From Tritrichomonas musculus (taxonomy: Eukaryota > Parabasalia > Tritrichomonadida > Tritrichomonadidae), in the NCBI GenBank assembly GCA_039105265.1, contig JAPFFF010000003.1, positions 3,968,001 to 4,032,000 on the forward strand: a stretch of 64,000 bases of DNA, in the 5' to 3' direction. The notes below the pieces were generated by a model. The model was not told the DNA's origin. It saw only the letters and a program-made list of their open reading frames with translations, and made no database searches. Shown one piece after another: positions 40,940 through 52,005 of this stretch. Position 1 is the first letter of the stretch. Every line of letters begins with the position of its first letter. A program made the position numbers and the translations under genes.

Positions 40940-42427
40940 TTATTCATCATCTCCATCATCATTTTCTCTATTGGATTTACTATATCTTGAATTGAAATTA
41001 GAATTACGATTATTTCTCCTATGATTGAAAGAATTACTATAACTTGCATTGCCAGTATTTCTGGTATTATTATAATTGCTATTTGCACCTTTCCTTCTGT
41101 TGTTATTATTATAATTATTATCATTGCTATTGGTATCATCATTTCCTTCAGTGTCTCGACTTTTATTAAGATTATAATAAGAGTTTCCTCCCCTTTTTCT
41201 GCTATTTCTTCCATTATTTCTGTAAGAGTTATAATTACTGTTTTCATTCTCTTCATTTTCATTGCTTTCATTGTGGTTATAATTGCTATTCCCACCTCTT
41301 CTTTTAGAGTATCCCCCTCTTGACCTATTATTATTGCCATTATATTGATGATATTTATTATTATCACCTCTATTATTTCTGTATGAGCGTTTTTGGCTGC
41401 CATCTAAATCATTTTTACTATCATCATCGTCATTATCTGATTCACCATCATTATCATTATTTTCATTATCATCTTCACTTCGATCACCTTTTCTGAATTT
41501 GTTTTGATTTCGAGGCTGATTTGTTTTGTGCTGTTTGGATTCTTGAGCGTTTGATAAATTAATTGGAGTATAGCTGAAGCCACCAATATCACTTGGCGGA
41601 CCTCTTTCAAGCCGTGAAGTAAATAATGTTCTAAAAATATTGCCTTGTGGTAGTTGCTGAGGCTGAATGTCTTGAGGTTGATCTTGTGGGATATCATGTT
41701 GAACTTCCTGATGAGTTTGTTTTTGCGGGAAATCTAGTTCTGTTTGTTGAAATTGATTTTGATCTTGTGGAGCTTGAAATTGATCATGAGGAACTTGAAT
41801 TTGATATTCTTCTTGTTGCTGAACTTGTGCTTGCAACTTGTCTGACGCAATATGATTCACTTCGGCTTTAACATGCGAGGTTTCAAAAGAAGATTGCAAT
41901 ATATTGCTATTTGGCTTTTCATTTTCGCTGAGATTGTGCTCTGGATTTGATTTCTTTATAATTGAACGTCTTTTAAGAAGAACAGGTGTAAATACTGAAC
42001 TTGTTCTGCTAATTTCTTTATTTTGCATAAGATTTGATGGTTGCTTATCGCTATATTCGTAAAGTGATGAATCATTATCTGAACCAGCATTTGAAATTTC
42101 AGGCGATTCAATTTCAGTTTCATCTGTTTGTAAGGTAGCTGCCGTTTCTACTTCACTTAATCTTTTATTCATTTTTGAAATTACATTTACCAAAGTGAGT
42201 GAAATTGGAACCTGTATAGTTGTTTCAACTTCTTTATCTTTAAATTTCCCAATAAAAGAATCTGCTGTTTGCGTTTCTACATCATATGTATTACTTCCTT
42301 CTTCAATATAACGAGAATTTACTTTTCGGTTCAAAAATCCAAAGTATGCCGTTCTTGGTTTTGTTGATTCGGTTTTCAAATCAAAATCCCTATTCGAAAA
42401 ACTAAAAAGACGAGAGAAAAAAGACAT
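40940..42427 (-). CDS. Asn/Gln-rich, RGG-like disordered protein, 495 aa
   Basis: The ATG at 42427 is used (MSFFSRLFSFSN); the frame begins five codons earlier with TTG. The first 130 residues are mixed, 190-280 is Gln-rich (QDQNQFQQ, QDQPQDIQPQQ), 320-350 is acidic, and 355-495 is built of Asn/Tyr/Arg/Gly/Ser repeats such as RSRGGYSKRRGGNSNYN. This composition is typical of RNA-binding, condensate-forming proteins. No folded RNA-binding domain is seen. Function is inferred from composition only. Confidence 0.6.
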   Translation of the reverse strand: MSFFSRLFSFSNRDFDLKTESTKPRTAYFGFLNRKVNSRYIEEGSNTYDVETQTADSFIGKFKDKEVETTIQVPISLTLVNVISKMNKRLSEVETAATLQTDETEIESPEISNAGSDNDSSLYEYSDKQPSNLMQNKEISRTSSVFTPVLLKRRSIIKKSNPEHNLSENEKPNSNILQSSFETSHVKAEVNHIASDKLQAQVQQQEEYQIQVPHDQFQAPQDQNQFQQTELDFPQKQTHQEVQHDIPQDQPQDIQPQQLPQGNIFRTLFTSRLERGPPSDIGGFSYTPINLSNAQESKQHKTNQPRNQNKFRKGDRSEDDNENNDNDGESDNDDDDSKNDLDGSQKRSYRNNRGDNNKYHQYNGNNNRSRGGYSKRRGGNSNYNHNESNENEENENSNYNSYRNNGRNSRKRGGNSYYNLNKSRDTEGNDDTNSNDNNYNNNNRRKGANSNYNNTRNTGNASYSNSFNHRRNNRNSNFNSRYSKSNRENDDGDDE

Positions 42428-42715
42428 CAATAATGATAACAATTTCTTTTCTTTTTTTAAATAATTCTTATCTTGTCCAAAAAAGAGTATTTATATTTAT
42501 AATTTTATGAATAGATAAATACATTATGCAAAATAGAATAATTCCCAGTTTAATTTTTTTTTAAGAAATTATTTATCAAAATATTAAAATATTAATAATA
42601 GGTAAAATTTGAAGGAAATCCAAATTTGGAAGATTTATCATGATAAATTTTGTTTTGATCAATTAGAATCATTTCTTTTTTAACATCTGTGTAAAAAAAT
42701 ATTTGTTTTGGAAAA

Positions 42716-43015
42716 CTATGCATTACTAAATTCACTTACTTCAGTTTGCAATTTTTTCAGATAATTTTGTTCTTCTCTTAACTTTTGAAATTCTGCAAAA
42801 ACATTTGACGCTTCTTCAACTTTCTTTTGTAACTCATAATTTTCATCATCAATTCTATCTATTTCGTCTTTATATTGTAAACGCATTGTCTGCAATTCGC
42901 TTATTAATTTCTCGAACTCCACTTCTTCTTCTGTTTTGTCAACTTGCTGTAAATTCCAAAATTCAGTAGCCAATTTAAAATATTTATCTTGGTAATGTTT
43001 CGAATCAGAGTTCAT
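42716..43015 (-). CDS. Small coiled-coil protein, 99 aa
   Basis: Residues 25-95 make one uninterrupted heptad coiled coil (FEKLISELQTMRLQYKDEIDRI...). No other domain is seen. It may be a cytoskeletal, kinetochore or tethering-complex subunit; small coiled coils of this size are too generic to assign. ATG at 43015 is followed by a polar start (MNSDSKHYQDKYFK). It is co-directional with the Asn-rich gene, about 290 bp upstream of it. Confidence 0.6.
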   Translation of the reverse strand: MNSDSKHYQDKYFKLATEFWNLQQVDKTEEEVEFEKLISELQTMRLQYKDEIDRIDDENYELQKKVEEASNVFAEFQKLREEQNYLKKLQTEVSEFSNA

Positions 43016-44620
43016 TAATTTAGCCGTTTATTAATTTCTTCTTTAAATTTCTTCAATTTTTTGAGTGAAAAATAACGAAAGTCCCACAATTTTCTATACT
43101 GCAAACTCATCTTGAAAACGCTGTATCACTATGGCTAAAAAACAAAGCCAGTTAATATTCTTGAGAATATACAATATGTAATGTTTATTTTAAATATCAT
43201 TGTTTTCAAAACAAAAAACAAAAAAAATTTCTAAAACATAAATTTACATTTATGTACATGTTATTTAATATTTATATATAATTTATAATATTGTTTAATA
43301 AATTTAAAAATAAAATGTTGAATATTTTTATACGGTAAAAATTTATATAAAGCTGTTTATATTTTGTCCAAAAATCTTTGAATATTTAAACGTCATGGTT
43401 GTATATTTGCCAAATAAATAACGGTTAATAAAATATCATTAAATTTTTTGGGGTGTAATTTTTTAGCCCAGTGCTTTTGCAAAGAGAACTTTTTGTATGA
43501 CTATATGGTTTAAATAAACTTTTTGAGAAAATAAAATTAATAATTTTTAAACAAAATAGCATGACCCTCTATTCATGCTTTTTTTATTCCTTTAAAATAA
43601 TTAAAAATATTTGTTTTCTTATTTAATACTGATTTTAACCATTAAATCCTAAATTATATCAATGTAGTAAGCCCATTAATCCATTTGATTATCTAAATCA
43701 ACCATTTTTAAGAATAAATATTAATCAAATAATAATCTCATTTTTGAATATTTTCGATTATTTCGCGTTTAACATATTCTCTAAATGGCATAATTTAAGA
43801 AATCAATTAAAAATACAAGGAACTTTCAATCTTTTCTATGTCAAATAAAGCTCAAAAAAATGGACGATTATTTACTGCTGAAAAAGTTACATCTGCTGTA
43901 AAGAATTCCTCAAATTTTTTTGTGTATTTTCAATGAATAAAAAAATTGAGAATTAATATTTTATATTACAAAATAAAAATGGCGCAAAATTGCAACGTCG
44001 ATATTAATACGGGTATTGATGTTTTTAATTTCTTCTTCATTAAAGTAAATAATTATGGAAATAAAAAAATGAATACTTATTTTATAAAGTTGGATTCAAA
44101 ATGCTTGGAACAAAATAATTTAAAAGTCTTAAAATGAAATTTCAACAATTGCAAAGATTTATGCCAAAATTGAGAAAAAAAATAGTAAAGTTCTCAATTT
44201 CATAAAAATAATATTAAAATATCTCATAAATTATTCAACATTATTATATTATTATTGATTAATTATAGCTAAACATATGAAATATATATAATAACAAAAT
44301 ATATTATTACTTTATCTGAAATTGATAGACTTTTTTTTATATTAATTATAAACGGTTTAATGAAGCCACTTCTTAATAAATTGGTATAATTAATGAACGA
44401 ACTGAAGATAATTTTTCATATATTCAATAATCCTCATATAAATCTGTATTTACAGTAAGCTACCTTATTAATAATGAAAAAAAGACTTTTTTAAAAGAGA
44501 AAGAAATAATTATTCAAAAAGTGAAAAAAATGCGTTTAAAATATTACAAAAAAAAAAATAGTTACGTTCAAATAAAACGTGCATTTTTTATATAAAATAT
44601 TGAAACGCTTTTTTAAATTG
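43016..44620. other. Mostly empty intergenic DNA with two short ORF pieces
   Basis: Two plus-strand pieces have coding-like composition: 43838-43936 (32 codons, MSNKAQKNGRLFTAEKVTSA...) and 43979-44137 (52 codons, MAQNCNVDINTGIDVFNFFF...). They are separated by 42 AT-rich bases. They could be one small broken gene. Otherwise nothing is seen. Confidence 0.35.
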
Positions 44621-46669
44621 ATGCTTTTGCTTTCCATTTTCCTCCAATTTATTAAATCAGATTGCAAAGATTATGAAATTCCATCACACTCAAGGTCATT
44701 CATCAATAGTTTACGATCATTGAAAAGTTCAAAATCAATGCTATTATTCGGTATTGATTCATACGCTGATTTTCCAATTGTTTCTAGCTTTGAAGAGCTA
44801 AAAGAAAAGGTCCTTCCATTTATAATGGGTCAGTTTTATACTAATTTTCTAATATTTATTTTAGGGCTTGTAGCTTTCTTCTTTTTCATATCATGTACGA
44901 TTCTAATTACCACATGTTGCACTCCACGCGAACGGTCGAAACCTGGATTTTTCACAACGATAATTTGGTGGATTATTTTTTCTATTCTATTTCTAGTTTC
45001 AATAATTTATTTCATTCTATCAATTGCTTATGCTCCAAATTTCATCAATAATTTTCATGAAATTCCAGAAATAGTTCAGAATAGTTTTACAAATATCATC
45101 AATGATACCAATTTATTCATTTCAAAATATAAAGACAAAGTTTTGGAACTTTTTACTGAAAATGAAAATGCAGCAGTATATCCTTCATTTGCGCTTTTAA
45201 TGCATAATCGTACAACAACCACGGTTCAAACATTTGTTGAACATCTTCATTTGCTAAGAGAAACAATAGAATATGATAACGATAACTTCTCATTGCTAGA
45301 AGATTTTGCCTCAGATTTTAATAGTTCTTTAACAACTTTAGCCTCTGAAGTAAAAGATTTTATAGGCTTACAAAATTCCAATACTATTACTATATATGAA
45401 CAAAATAGACTCACAATTCCTGTTTTGTATGACTTTTCTACTTTAAAATGGACAGATGCACAAACGACTATTAACCATTTCCGTTTCAATGAAATCGAAA
45501 AATCGAAGAAATCATTTGATACAAATCGAGACTATGTTAAGATCCCCTTAAAATGTATCAATATTATTATCCTTATCTTAGTTATTGCTTTTTACGTTTT
45601 TCAGACGATTACATTCTTTACACAAACAGCATTTTCTAGATGTTGCGCAATTTCAATATATCCTATTTCTATTGTGGCATCTGTTGGAATAACAATATTT
45701 GGTATATTTGCAACTTCAGTTTCATGCTCAATCGGAGATATTTGTTCAGACTCATCGAGATTCGTAAGCCAGTATTTCTTCATAAGGAATGAATCTCGTT
45801 TAAATTACCCAATTCCAATTTATAATCCACAACTCTTTGACTCACCAAATAACAATCTTTTCACTTCGATTGGCGGTCAGTATTTAATTAATTTTGAAGA
45901 TATAATACAAATCGAGAACCTATCATCTAACATCAATAATAATATTAGCATGAATGGAAGAACTCCTACTTTTGATATTCCTGAAGAACAAAACTACTCA
46001 TATATATATGATGAATTAATTAGACTTTATAATAAATTGGCATTTAACTACACAGAGGCTTCATTACAAAATTCGACAGAATTAGAAAAATTAACTCGCT
46101 TTATAAGGAATGTTTTTGATGTTATATCTGATGTCAATTATAGATATTCTATTCAGTTTAATGCATTGAAAACAATTGTTAACTCTTATAAAGATATAAT
46201 TGATATTACCCCAGATTACAGAGACATGTACTTTCAAAAAAGCAGTGATGTTTTTATCCCAAGCCTTATAAATTTCACAAATCAAGTCGATATTTACACA
46301 TCATCATTTTGTTGTCCAGTTAGAGAAACAAAGAAAGTGTTTTGTAAAGATACGGCGTCAACTTTCAGCTGTTTTTCGATTTTTGCACACTTTTATGTAT
46401 TATCTTTAATTGGATTTGGAATTGTTCTTTGTTTCAGACGCCAAGGAATGCTTTCAAACAATTATGGAATTGAAGACAACATAAATGAAACCGAAAAAAG
46501 AAAGAAAGATCAATCAAATGATGATGAACCTAAGACAGTCGATTTCATTAGGCCAAGTCAAGGAACAAATCGCGAATCAAACCCTTGGACTATGTCAGAT
46601 GCTTCTGATTCAGAGTCAAAATCTTCTTTCACAACTTTGGATATGTATGCTCAATCTAAAATATTATGA
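44621..46669 (+). CDS. Prominin-like five-pass membrane glycoprotein, 682 aa
   Basis: From ATG 44621 the protein has a signal peptide (MLLLSIFLQFIKSDC) and five membrane segments at about 75-98, 112-136, 311-331, 343-369 and 597-618. This gives two large outside loops of about 175 and 225 residues with N-glycosylation sites (NDT, NSS, NLS, NFT), two tiny inside loops and a cytosolic tail. The Cys-rich step after the first helix (SCTILITTCC) also fits prominins (CD133), which organise curved, cholesterol-rich protrusions. Sequence identity is not strong, so a tweety-like or lineage-specific fold remains possible. The frame extends upstream to a GTG, rejected in favour of the signal-peptide ATG. 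The C-tail is Ser/Asp-rich. Confidence 0.55.
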   Translation: MLLLSIFLQFIKSDCKDYEIPSHSRSFINSLRSLKSSKSMLLFGIDSYADFPIVSSFEELKEKVLPFIMGQFYTNFLIFILGLVAFFFFISCTILITTCCTPRERSKPGFFTTIIWWIIFSILFLVSIIYFILSIAYAPNFINNFHEIPEIVQNSFTNIINDTNLFISKYKDKVLELFTENENAAVYPSFALLMHNRTTTTVQTFVEHLHLLRETIEYDNDNFSLLEDFASDFNSSLTTLASEVKDFIGLQNSNTITIYEQNRLTIPVLYDFSTLKWTDAQTTINHFRFNEIEKSKKSFDTNRDYVKIPLKCINIIILILVIAFYVFQTITFFTQTAFSRCCAISIYPISIVASVGITIFGIFATSVSCSIGDICSDSSRFVSQYFFIRNESRLNYPIPIYNPQLFDSPNNNLFTSIGGQYLINFEDIIQIENLSSNINNNISMNGRTPTFDIPEEQNYSYIYDELIRLYNKLAFNYTEASLQNSTELEKLTRFIRNVFDVISDVNYRYSIQFNALKTIVNSYKDIIDITPDYRDMYFQKSSDVFIPSLINFTNQVDIYTSSFCCPVRETKKVFCKDTASTFSCFSIFAHFYVLSLIGFGIVLCFRRQGMLSNNYGIEDNINETEKRKKDQSNDDEPKTVDFIRPSQGTNRESNPWTMSDASDSESKSSFTTLDMYAQSKIL

Positions 46670-47049
46670 TTAAAAATTGTTATAACAATTTATTTTAGAT
46701 GCATGTTTTTTCAATCAATTTGAAAAAAATTTGTTGAGTTAATAAAATATTTCGATTCAAGAGAACTAATAACTACGCCTTTGATATGCGCAATTTACTA
46801 TTGTTTAAACAGATTTATTTTTATCAAATAGCGTTTTTCTCTTTCATTTGATTCTATTGAGAGATCATTGATAATACATTTTAAATCATAATTTAAAATG
46901 CATCTGATATACAATAATAAAAAGAACAATAATTAAGTACAAAAAAATAAAAGTAGGGCTGAAAAGTAAAAAACTGTATATAAAATGAAATATGGAATCA
47001 TCATAAATTGCAGAATTTTTTATGCCATATTAACAAGGATATATATATG
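46670..47049. other. Intergenic, no feature seen
   Basis: 380 bp with a near-palindrome (cattttaaatcataatttaaaatg) at about 46879. Nothing else. Confidence 0.4.
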
Positions 47050-47891
47050 TAAGCTTGTAAAATATACCCAAATGTAAAAAAAAGACCTGGTCTTGGTGAT
47101 TCTTTCTGGTCTTTTGGCGATTTTAATAAATCTTTTAAAAAGTTATTTCTTATGAATTATTAAAATAAAATGATTAAAAGATATTTGATTAAATAATAAT
47201 TCAATTTACGAATCAACATTCAATAAATTCAATGAATTTATTTAATTACTCGGCTATATATATTCATAAAAATATAAATACTATTAAAATTTCAATGCAT
47301 TATTTCAATGCATTATTTATTATTCGGCTATATATATTCATAAAAATATAAATACTATTAGTATTTTAAATATATTTTATATCGGTATATATTTAAAATA
47401 TAAATGAAAAAAATTTATTTTCAATTGAAAAAATGCTTTTATTGATTTTATTATATATTTATATCTTATTTTTTTTTTTTTTATTTTATATATGATATTT
47501 TGAAAGCTTTACAAATCACCAAAAAAAACCGTTTTGGTGATCTCCAAAATATATGTAAACTATTCAAAATTGAATGCTGTCGCCAAAAGCCCAAGACCTG
47601 GGCTTTTGGTGAAATCGGTTATAAATGAACTTTTTATTATTATTTTATATGATATATTATACAAATCATACAATTATTTTGTAATATTCAAAAAATAACA
47701 TTTTTTTACTGAGAAAATCTTATCGATTATTAATATGACTTTTGATAAAACTCATTTAATTCCTCTTTCAAATAATTCAATGGTTTATGACAATAATAAA
47801 TATTAATAAAAATTTATTTGACAATAATATGGTTACATTTGGTGATTTTTAAAACCCAAAAAACGTTTATTTCACCAAATTTACAAGCTTA
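47050..47891. mobile_element. 842-bp MITE with TAAGCTTGTAAA ends
   Basis: The ends are exact 12-bp inverted repeats (TAAGCTTGTAAA / TTTACAAGCTTA), flanked on each side by the 7-bp repeat ATATATG (47043-47049 and 47892-47898). Inside are two hairpins, one with caccaaaa / ttttggtg arms near 47517-47543 and one with gccaaaagccca / tgggcttttggt arms near 47582-47614, and a 36-bp direct repeat. There is no ORF. The left 104 bp are identical, inverted, to 2970-3073, so the family was active recently. Confidence 0.8.
47251..47360. repeat. 36-bp direct repeat inside the MITE
   Basis: The unit starting cggctatatatattcataaa occurs at 47251-47286 and 47325-47360 without change; caatgcattattt is doubled between them. 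Confidence 0.8.
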
Positions 47892-48029
47892 ATATATGCA
47901 ATTTTTAAAAAATAATTTATCTTGAAAAATGGTAGATATTGTAAAAATATATAACGAATAAAAGATAGATTTAAATGTTTAAAAATTCAAATAATATGCT
48001 TGTAATGAAAAAAACTATTGGTGATACTC

Positions 48030-48965
48030 CTAAAAGAAGCACCATTCATCAAAAGATTTTGGAAAAGCGAATTCATTATTAAAATTCATTGTGTCAGCTT
48101 CATCAAATGATAATTTGAGCACATCATGCTCAGATGAAAAATTCTGATTGTTTACATCAAATGATGAATTTGGTAAACTCAAATTTACATCAAAAGGATC
48201 TGAAAAAGCAGACTTCTGGATAACTGGTGGGGTTAGTTCTGCAGGAAATGATAAGTTAAATTCTGGTTGCTGCGTAAGATTTTGATTCTGAATTGGATAA
48301 TGAATCATTGGCATAGGTGGTTTTCGATATATTTGAGAGCTTGGATGTAAAGTTGGGTTATGATCAGGGGGGTTAATGACTGGCGACTGTGGACTTTGCT
48401 GAATTTGATTGGATTGATTATTTTCCTGCTGAGAAAGCATTAGCATTTGCATATTTTGTGAAGAGAGATTTGGTAGGATTCGGTGTCTTGAAAGCCAGCC
48501 CCACCTATTTTTAACGTTATTTGCAGATCTTCCAGGTAAAAATTGTGCAATTTTTGTCCAAAAATTACCATGAATACGTTGTTGTTGAATTAAAATGGCA
48601 TCTTCTTGGGGTGTCCAGTTATCTTTATTTAATGCTGGGCACAACTGATTGATCCATCTTTCACGGCATTGTTTTCCCGATCTTCCTGGAACTGTTTGGC
48701 AAACAAGACTCCAATTACCCATTCCATGCTTATTGACAGATTCCATTAAAAATTGATCTTCTTCTGGTGTCCATTTAGATTTTTTAAAAGGAGGAGTATT
48801 GCTATGTGCTGAAACAACATTTTGAGATGGCTCTTTTGGAGCTTTTGGAGAAACAGACCTTTTAAGTTTAGAAGGAACATAGGAATCGCCAGCTGTCATA
48901 AATTGAGTTATATCTCGGTTAGGTTCTGCAGCATCGCCAAGGTCGAACTCGAAAAGATCAGTCAT
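48030..48965 (-). CDS. R2R3-Myb transcription factor, 311 aa
   Basis: Residues 64-165 hold two Myb repeats: KWTPEEDQFLMESVNKHGMGNW...CRERWINQL, then NWTPQEDAILIQQQRIHGNFW...NNVKNRWGWL. The regularly spaced Trp residues and recognition helices (GKQCRERW, ANNVKNRW) are intact, so sequence-specific DNA binding is expected. The C-terminal 140 residues are Gln/Asn/Pro-rich and could be an activation region. Trichomonads have large R2R3 Myb families, some of which regulate Inr-linked promoters. The N-terminus (MTDLFEFDLGDAAE) is acidic. Confidence 0.93.
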   Translation of the reverse strand: MTDLFEFDLGDAAEPNRDITQFMTAGDSYVPSKLKRSVSPKAPKEPSQNVVSAHSNTPPFKKSKWTPEEDQFLMESVNKHGMGNWSLVCQTVPGRSGKQCRERWINQLCPALNKDNWTPQEDAILIQQQRIHGNFWTKIAQFLPGRSANNVKNRWGWLSRHRILPNLSSQNMQMLMLSQQENNQSNQIQQSPQSPVINPPDHNPTLHPSSQIYRKPPMPMIHYPIQNQNLTQQPEFNLSFPAELTPPVIQKSAFSDPFDVNLSLPNSSFDVNNQNFSSEHDVLKLSFDEADTMNFNNEFAFPKSFDEWCFF

Positions 48966-50770
48966 GCTTTATTGTATTCAAAATATTTTTCTAACGACAG
49001 AATCGTAATTTGAATAGTAATTTAGATTTTATTCCTTTTGAAAAAAAATATATAAATTGAAATTTTGAATAAAAATTTAAATTCAAGTTTTTTTTCAAAT
49101 TTGGATTTATTTAATTATCTTTATCTGATAATTTAATATTAAATAAAAGAATGATTTTTCATATATTCTTTAATACTAATTAATATTATTATAATGATAT
49201 TGATATTAATATTTGTTATTTTTTGTTTTTTGATATATATTTGTTTTGGATAAAGAAAACGTTTGAAAAATAATTCAATTTATCACAATTTTTCTCATTT
49301 TTTTCTAAACAAATTTATAAAATATTCACAAATATATATATATCACCTTTTTTTATATTTTATATCGTTTTCTTTTTTGTGAACTTTATTTGAAGAATTC
49401 AATAGAATAATTCGATAAATACAAAAATATATTTATGTTTTATATTATTAAAAATCTTTAAATATAGAAAAATAGATAGATTGTAGTTTTACATTCAGTG
49501 ATTAACATGTTTCAAAGATACATAGAAAAAGACAAACTTTTTCTGTATGGTCTTAATTTATGGTAAATTAATTATAAGTATTTGGAATGCTAACAAAAAA
49601 TGATATAATTGGATTACATTACTTTTTTAAAAATTGAAATTTTCAATTTGAAATCATTTCAATGAAATGTCTTAATTTTGAAATTTAAAAAAACTTTCAA
49701 TTATATTTGAAAAAAAAAATATGGTTGTGTTTTTAGAATATGAATATACATAACATTATTTAATTTTTAAATTTGCTACACTTTTATATAAATATTGAAA
49801 TATTCAATAACTCGAAAGATTTTAAGGGTCAATTTATTTTTAACACAAAAACTCATAGTATAATTGGTTTTGATTTTTTATAAGTACATATAATATTTAA
49901 TATAATATATAATAGTTGTTCTATCTAAAGTATATCTAATATTTATTTATATTATTGAGATAAAAGTGTTTTATTCCAAAATAAACTAATTTGAATGTGT
50001 ATTCAAATATTTTTTCTTCTCAATTATTTCTTTTCAAATTTAAGCATTAAAATTTTATAAATATTTCTTGATGGGATATTAATATTTATTAAATATTCTT
50101 GCACATTTAATCATTGATATAGATATAAAAAATAATTATATATACGATATTTGAAATAAATTCATATATTTGCTTGCGAGAATGTACCCTCTTCCCACAT
50201 AAATTATGTGACATAATATCGTACAAGGGTAATTTTTTAAAAGGAAAATTTATATAGAAAAAAGAACGTTTATTTTTAAAATTTCGAAGATGACTGCTTA
50301 TTACAGATTGTTTTTAAGCTTGTGACATATAAACAAAGTATGTTGATACGCTCTTATTAAAGAATGATTATACAAATTTTCGTCTAATTTCGTTAACCTA
50401 GATTTTCCCAATATTCAATTATCTCATCATCTTTTAACTTTCAATACTCAATATCTTAATATTGTATTTAAAATCAAAAAACTAATTTATTACTTCACTA
50501 AATGCGTTTTCAACTCTTTTATGCCAAATTTAAATTACAAATATCATCAACAAAAAATAACTTTTTTTAGAAGGGTGGAAAGTAATAAATTATCGGATGG
50601 TTTTCTTCATTTAATGACATTTTTTAGAAAATCAGTTTGTTGATTTATATTTATATTTTTATTAAAAAATTAACGGTAGAAATAAAGATATATTATCAAA
50701 ATTCTTTTTTTTATTATTTTTTTCTTTTAATTATCTGTCGTAGTGGTCAAAATTTGAAGTAAAAACTAAA
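48966..50770. other. 1.8-kb gene-free AT-rich region
   Basis: No ORF, RNA or clear repeat. A short GC-richer patch near 50180-50235 (gtaccctcttcccac...gtacaagggta) is unexplained. Confidence 0.5.
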
Positions 50771-50803
50771 TTGCATTCAATTTTACAAAGCATTTGTTTT
50801 TTT

Positions 50804-52005
50804 ATGTTTACATCAGAAACAGCCAAGATTGCTCGAAATTCACATAAAAAAGAATCAGATGGACAAAAACAATCGCGCGCAAAAGCAGAGAATCAAAGAT
50901 TCAAACAAAAATATTATGATTTAAAACAAAAATTCGATGATTATGTTCAAAAAACTAATGAACCACATCTTTGGTCAATAATAATGACGTATTGCAAAGA
51001 AAAATATAATATATTGCACGAACACATATCAAATATCCGAGTTTTCACATCTTCTTCAGGCAATAGATTCAATTCTGAAAGACTTCGACAATTTTACATT
51101 TTAATTTCATTTTATGGAAAATCTTTGTTAGAACTCCTTCATCAAATATTTTGTTTCCCTTCATGGAAATCTACTAAACAGTGGAAAAAAGATATTTTAC
51201 AAAAATTGTAAATCGCTTGATTGTTTAATTAAAACAATTTACACTGAAAAAATACTAGAACCAAAAGTAGTTATTGCCGTTGATGCTGTTTCTGTTTTAC
51301 CAAATATAACAGTTTCAAAAGAAGGAACAGTCACTGGACTTGTTGATTTAAAACATATCGATCAATCAGAAGCTTTGAAAATAAATAGTTCACCAGAAGA
51401 ATTTGCAAGCTTTATAGAGCATTATGCAGATAATGCTATCAAATATTTTTCGTTTTATATTTATGTCCATTAAACAGAGATTTTATCAGCATTCCAATCT
51501 GTTTAATTCCTAAAACTAATGGAAATGCAAACCAATCAATAACTAATATATTTGATTGTGTTATAACAAATCTAAAAAATATTGGACTTAATGTTATAGG
51601 CGAAGCTTTCGATGGTTATCCTGGCTGGTTATCAAGAACTTTCACATTTGCACAAGATATATGTGATAAAATACTTGAAAATCCTTCATTGACATTGGAA
51701 GAATTTGCACATCATGCTTCTCAAATAAACAAAGGTTTGCTAATATATGAAGACATGCTTCATCTAGTGAAATGCGACCGTTATCAGAAATCTAGTGGTT
51801 CTTTGATATGTCCAACCTTATATGAATCAAAACCTACAATATCAGCTGAATCATTTGAAAAAAATGGAATCTCAAAATGGATTATCAATAATTGTCGATA
51901 AACAAAGATGGATGAAACACTTCCTTTAAAATTCTTTACTTATGAAAATATTTGCAATTTCAGAAAGCTTGGAAGATACGATGATAAAGAAGAGATTCAG
52001 GAAGA
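50804..52005 (+). pseudogene. DDE-type transposase pseudogene
   Basis: Coding sense passes through three frames. The N-terminal coiled-coil/helical part starts at ATG 50804 and ends at a stop at 51211. It continues +1 with VVIAVDAVSVLPNITVSK...GLVDLKHID (first catalytic-like Asp) to 51472. It then shifts to IGLNVIGEAFDGYPGWLSRT (second Asp) and EDMLHLVKCDRYQK, meets an in-frame TAA at 51899, and goes on to LPLKFFTYENICNFRKLGRY. The Asp, DG and D-x-x-H-L-x-K pattern recalls P-element/THAP9-like RNase H folds, but the family is uncertain. At least two frameshifts and one nonsense codon. Confidence 0.6.

Noticed and set aside
40885..41403. Ile/Met-rich ORFs over the Asn-rich gene
   Set aside because: Frame-shifted reading of AAT/GAT repeats gives artificial Ile/Met runs; the Asn-rich frame is the longer, coherent one.
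2970..47153. Giant Maverick-like element bounded by the 104-bp inverted repeats
   Set aside because: The 44-kb interior is ordinary cellular genes, with no integrase, polymerase B or capsid genes, and the repeat belongs to an 842-bp MITE with its own ends.
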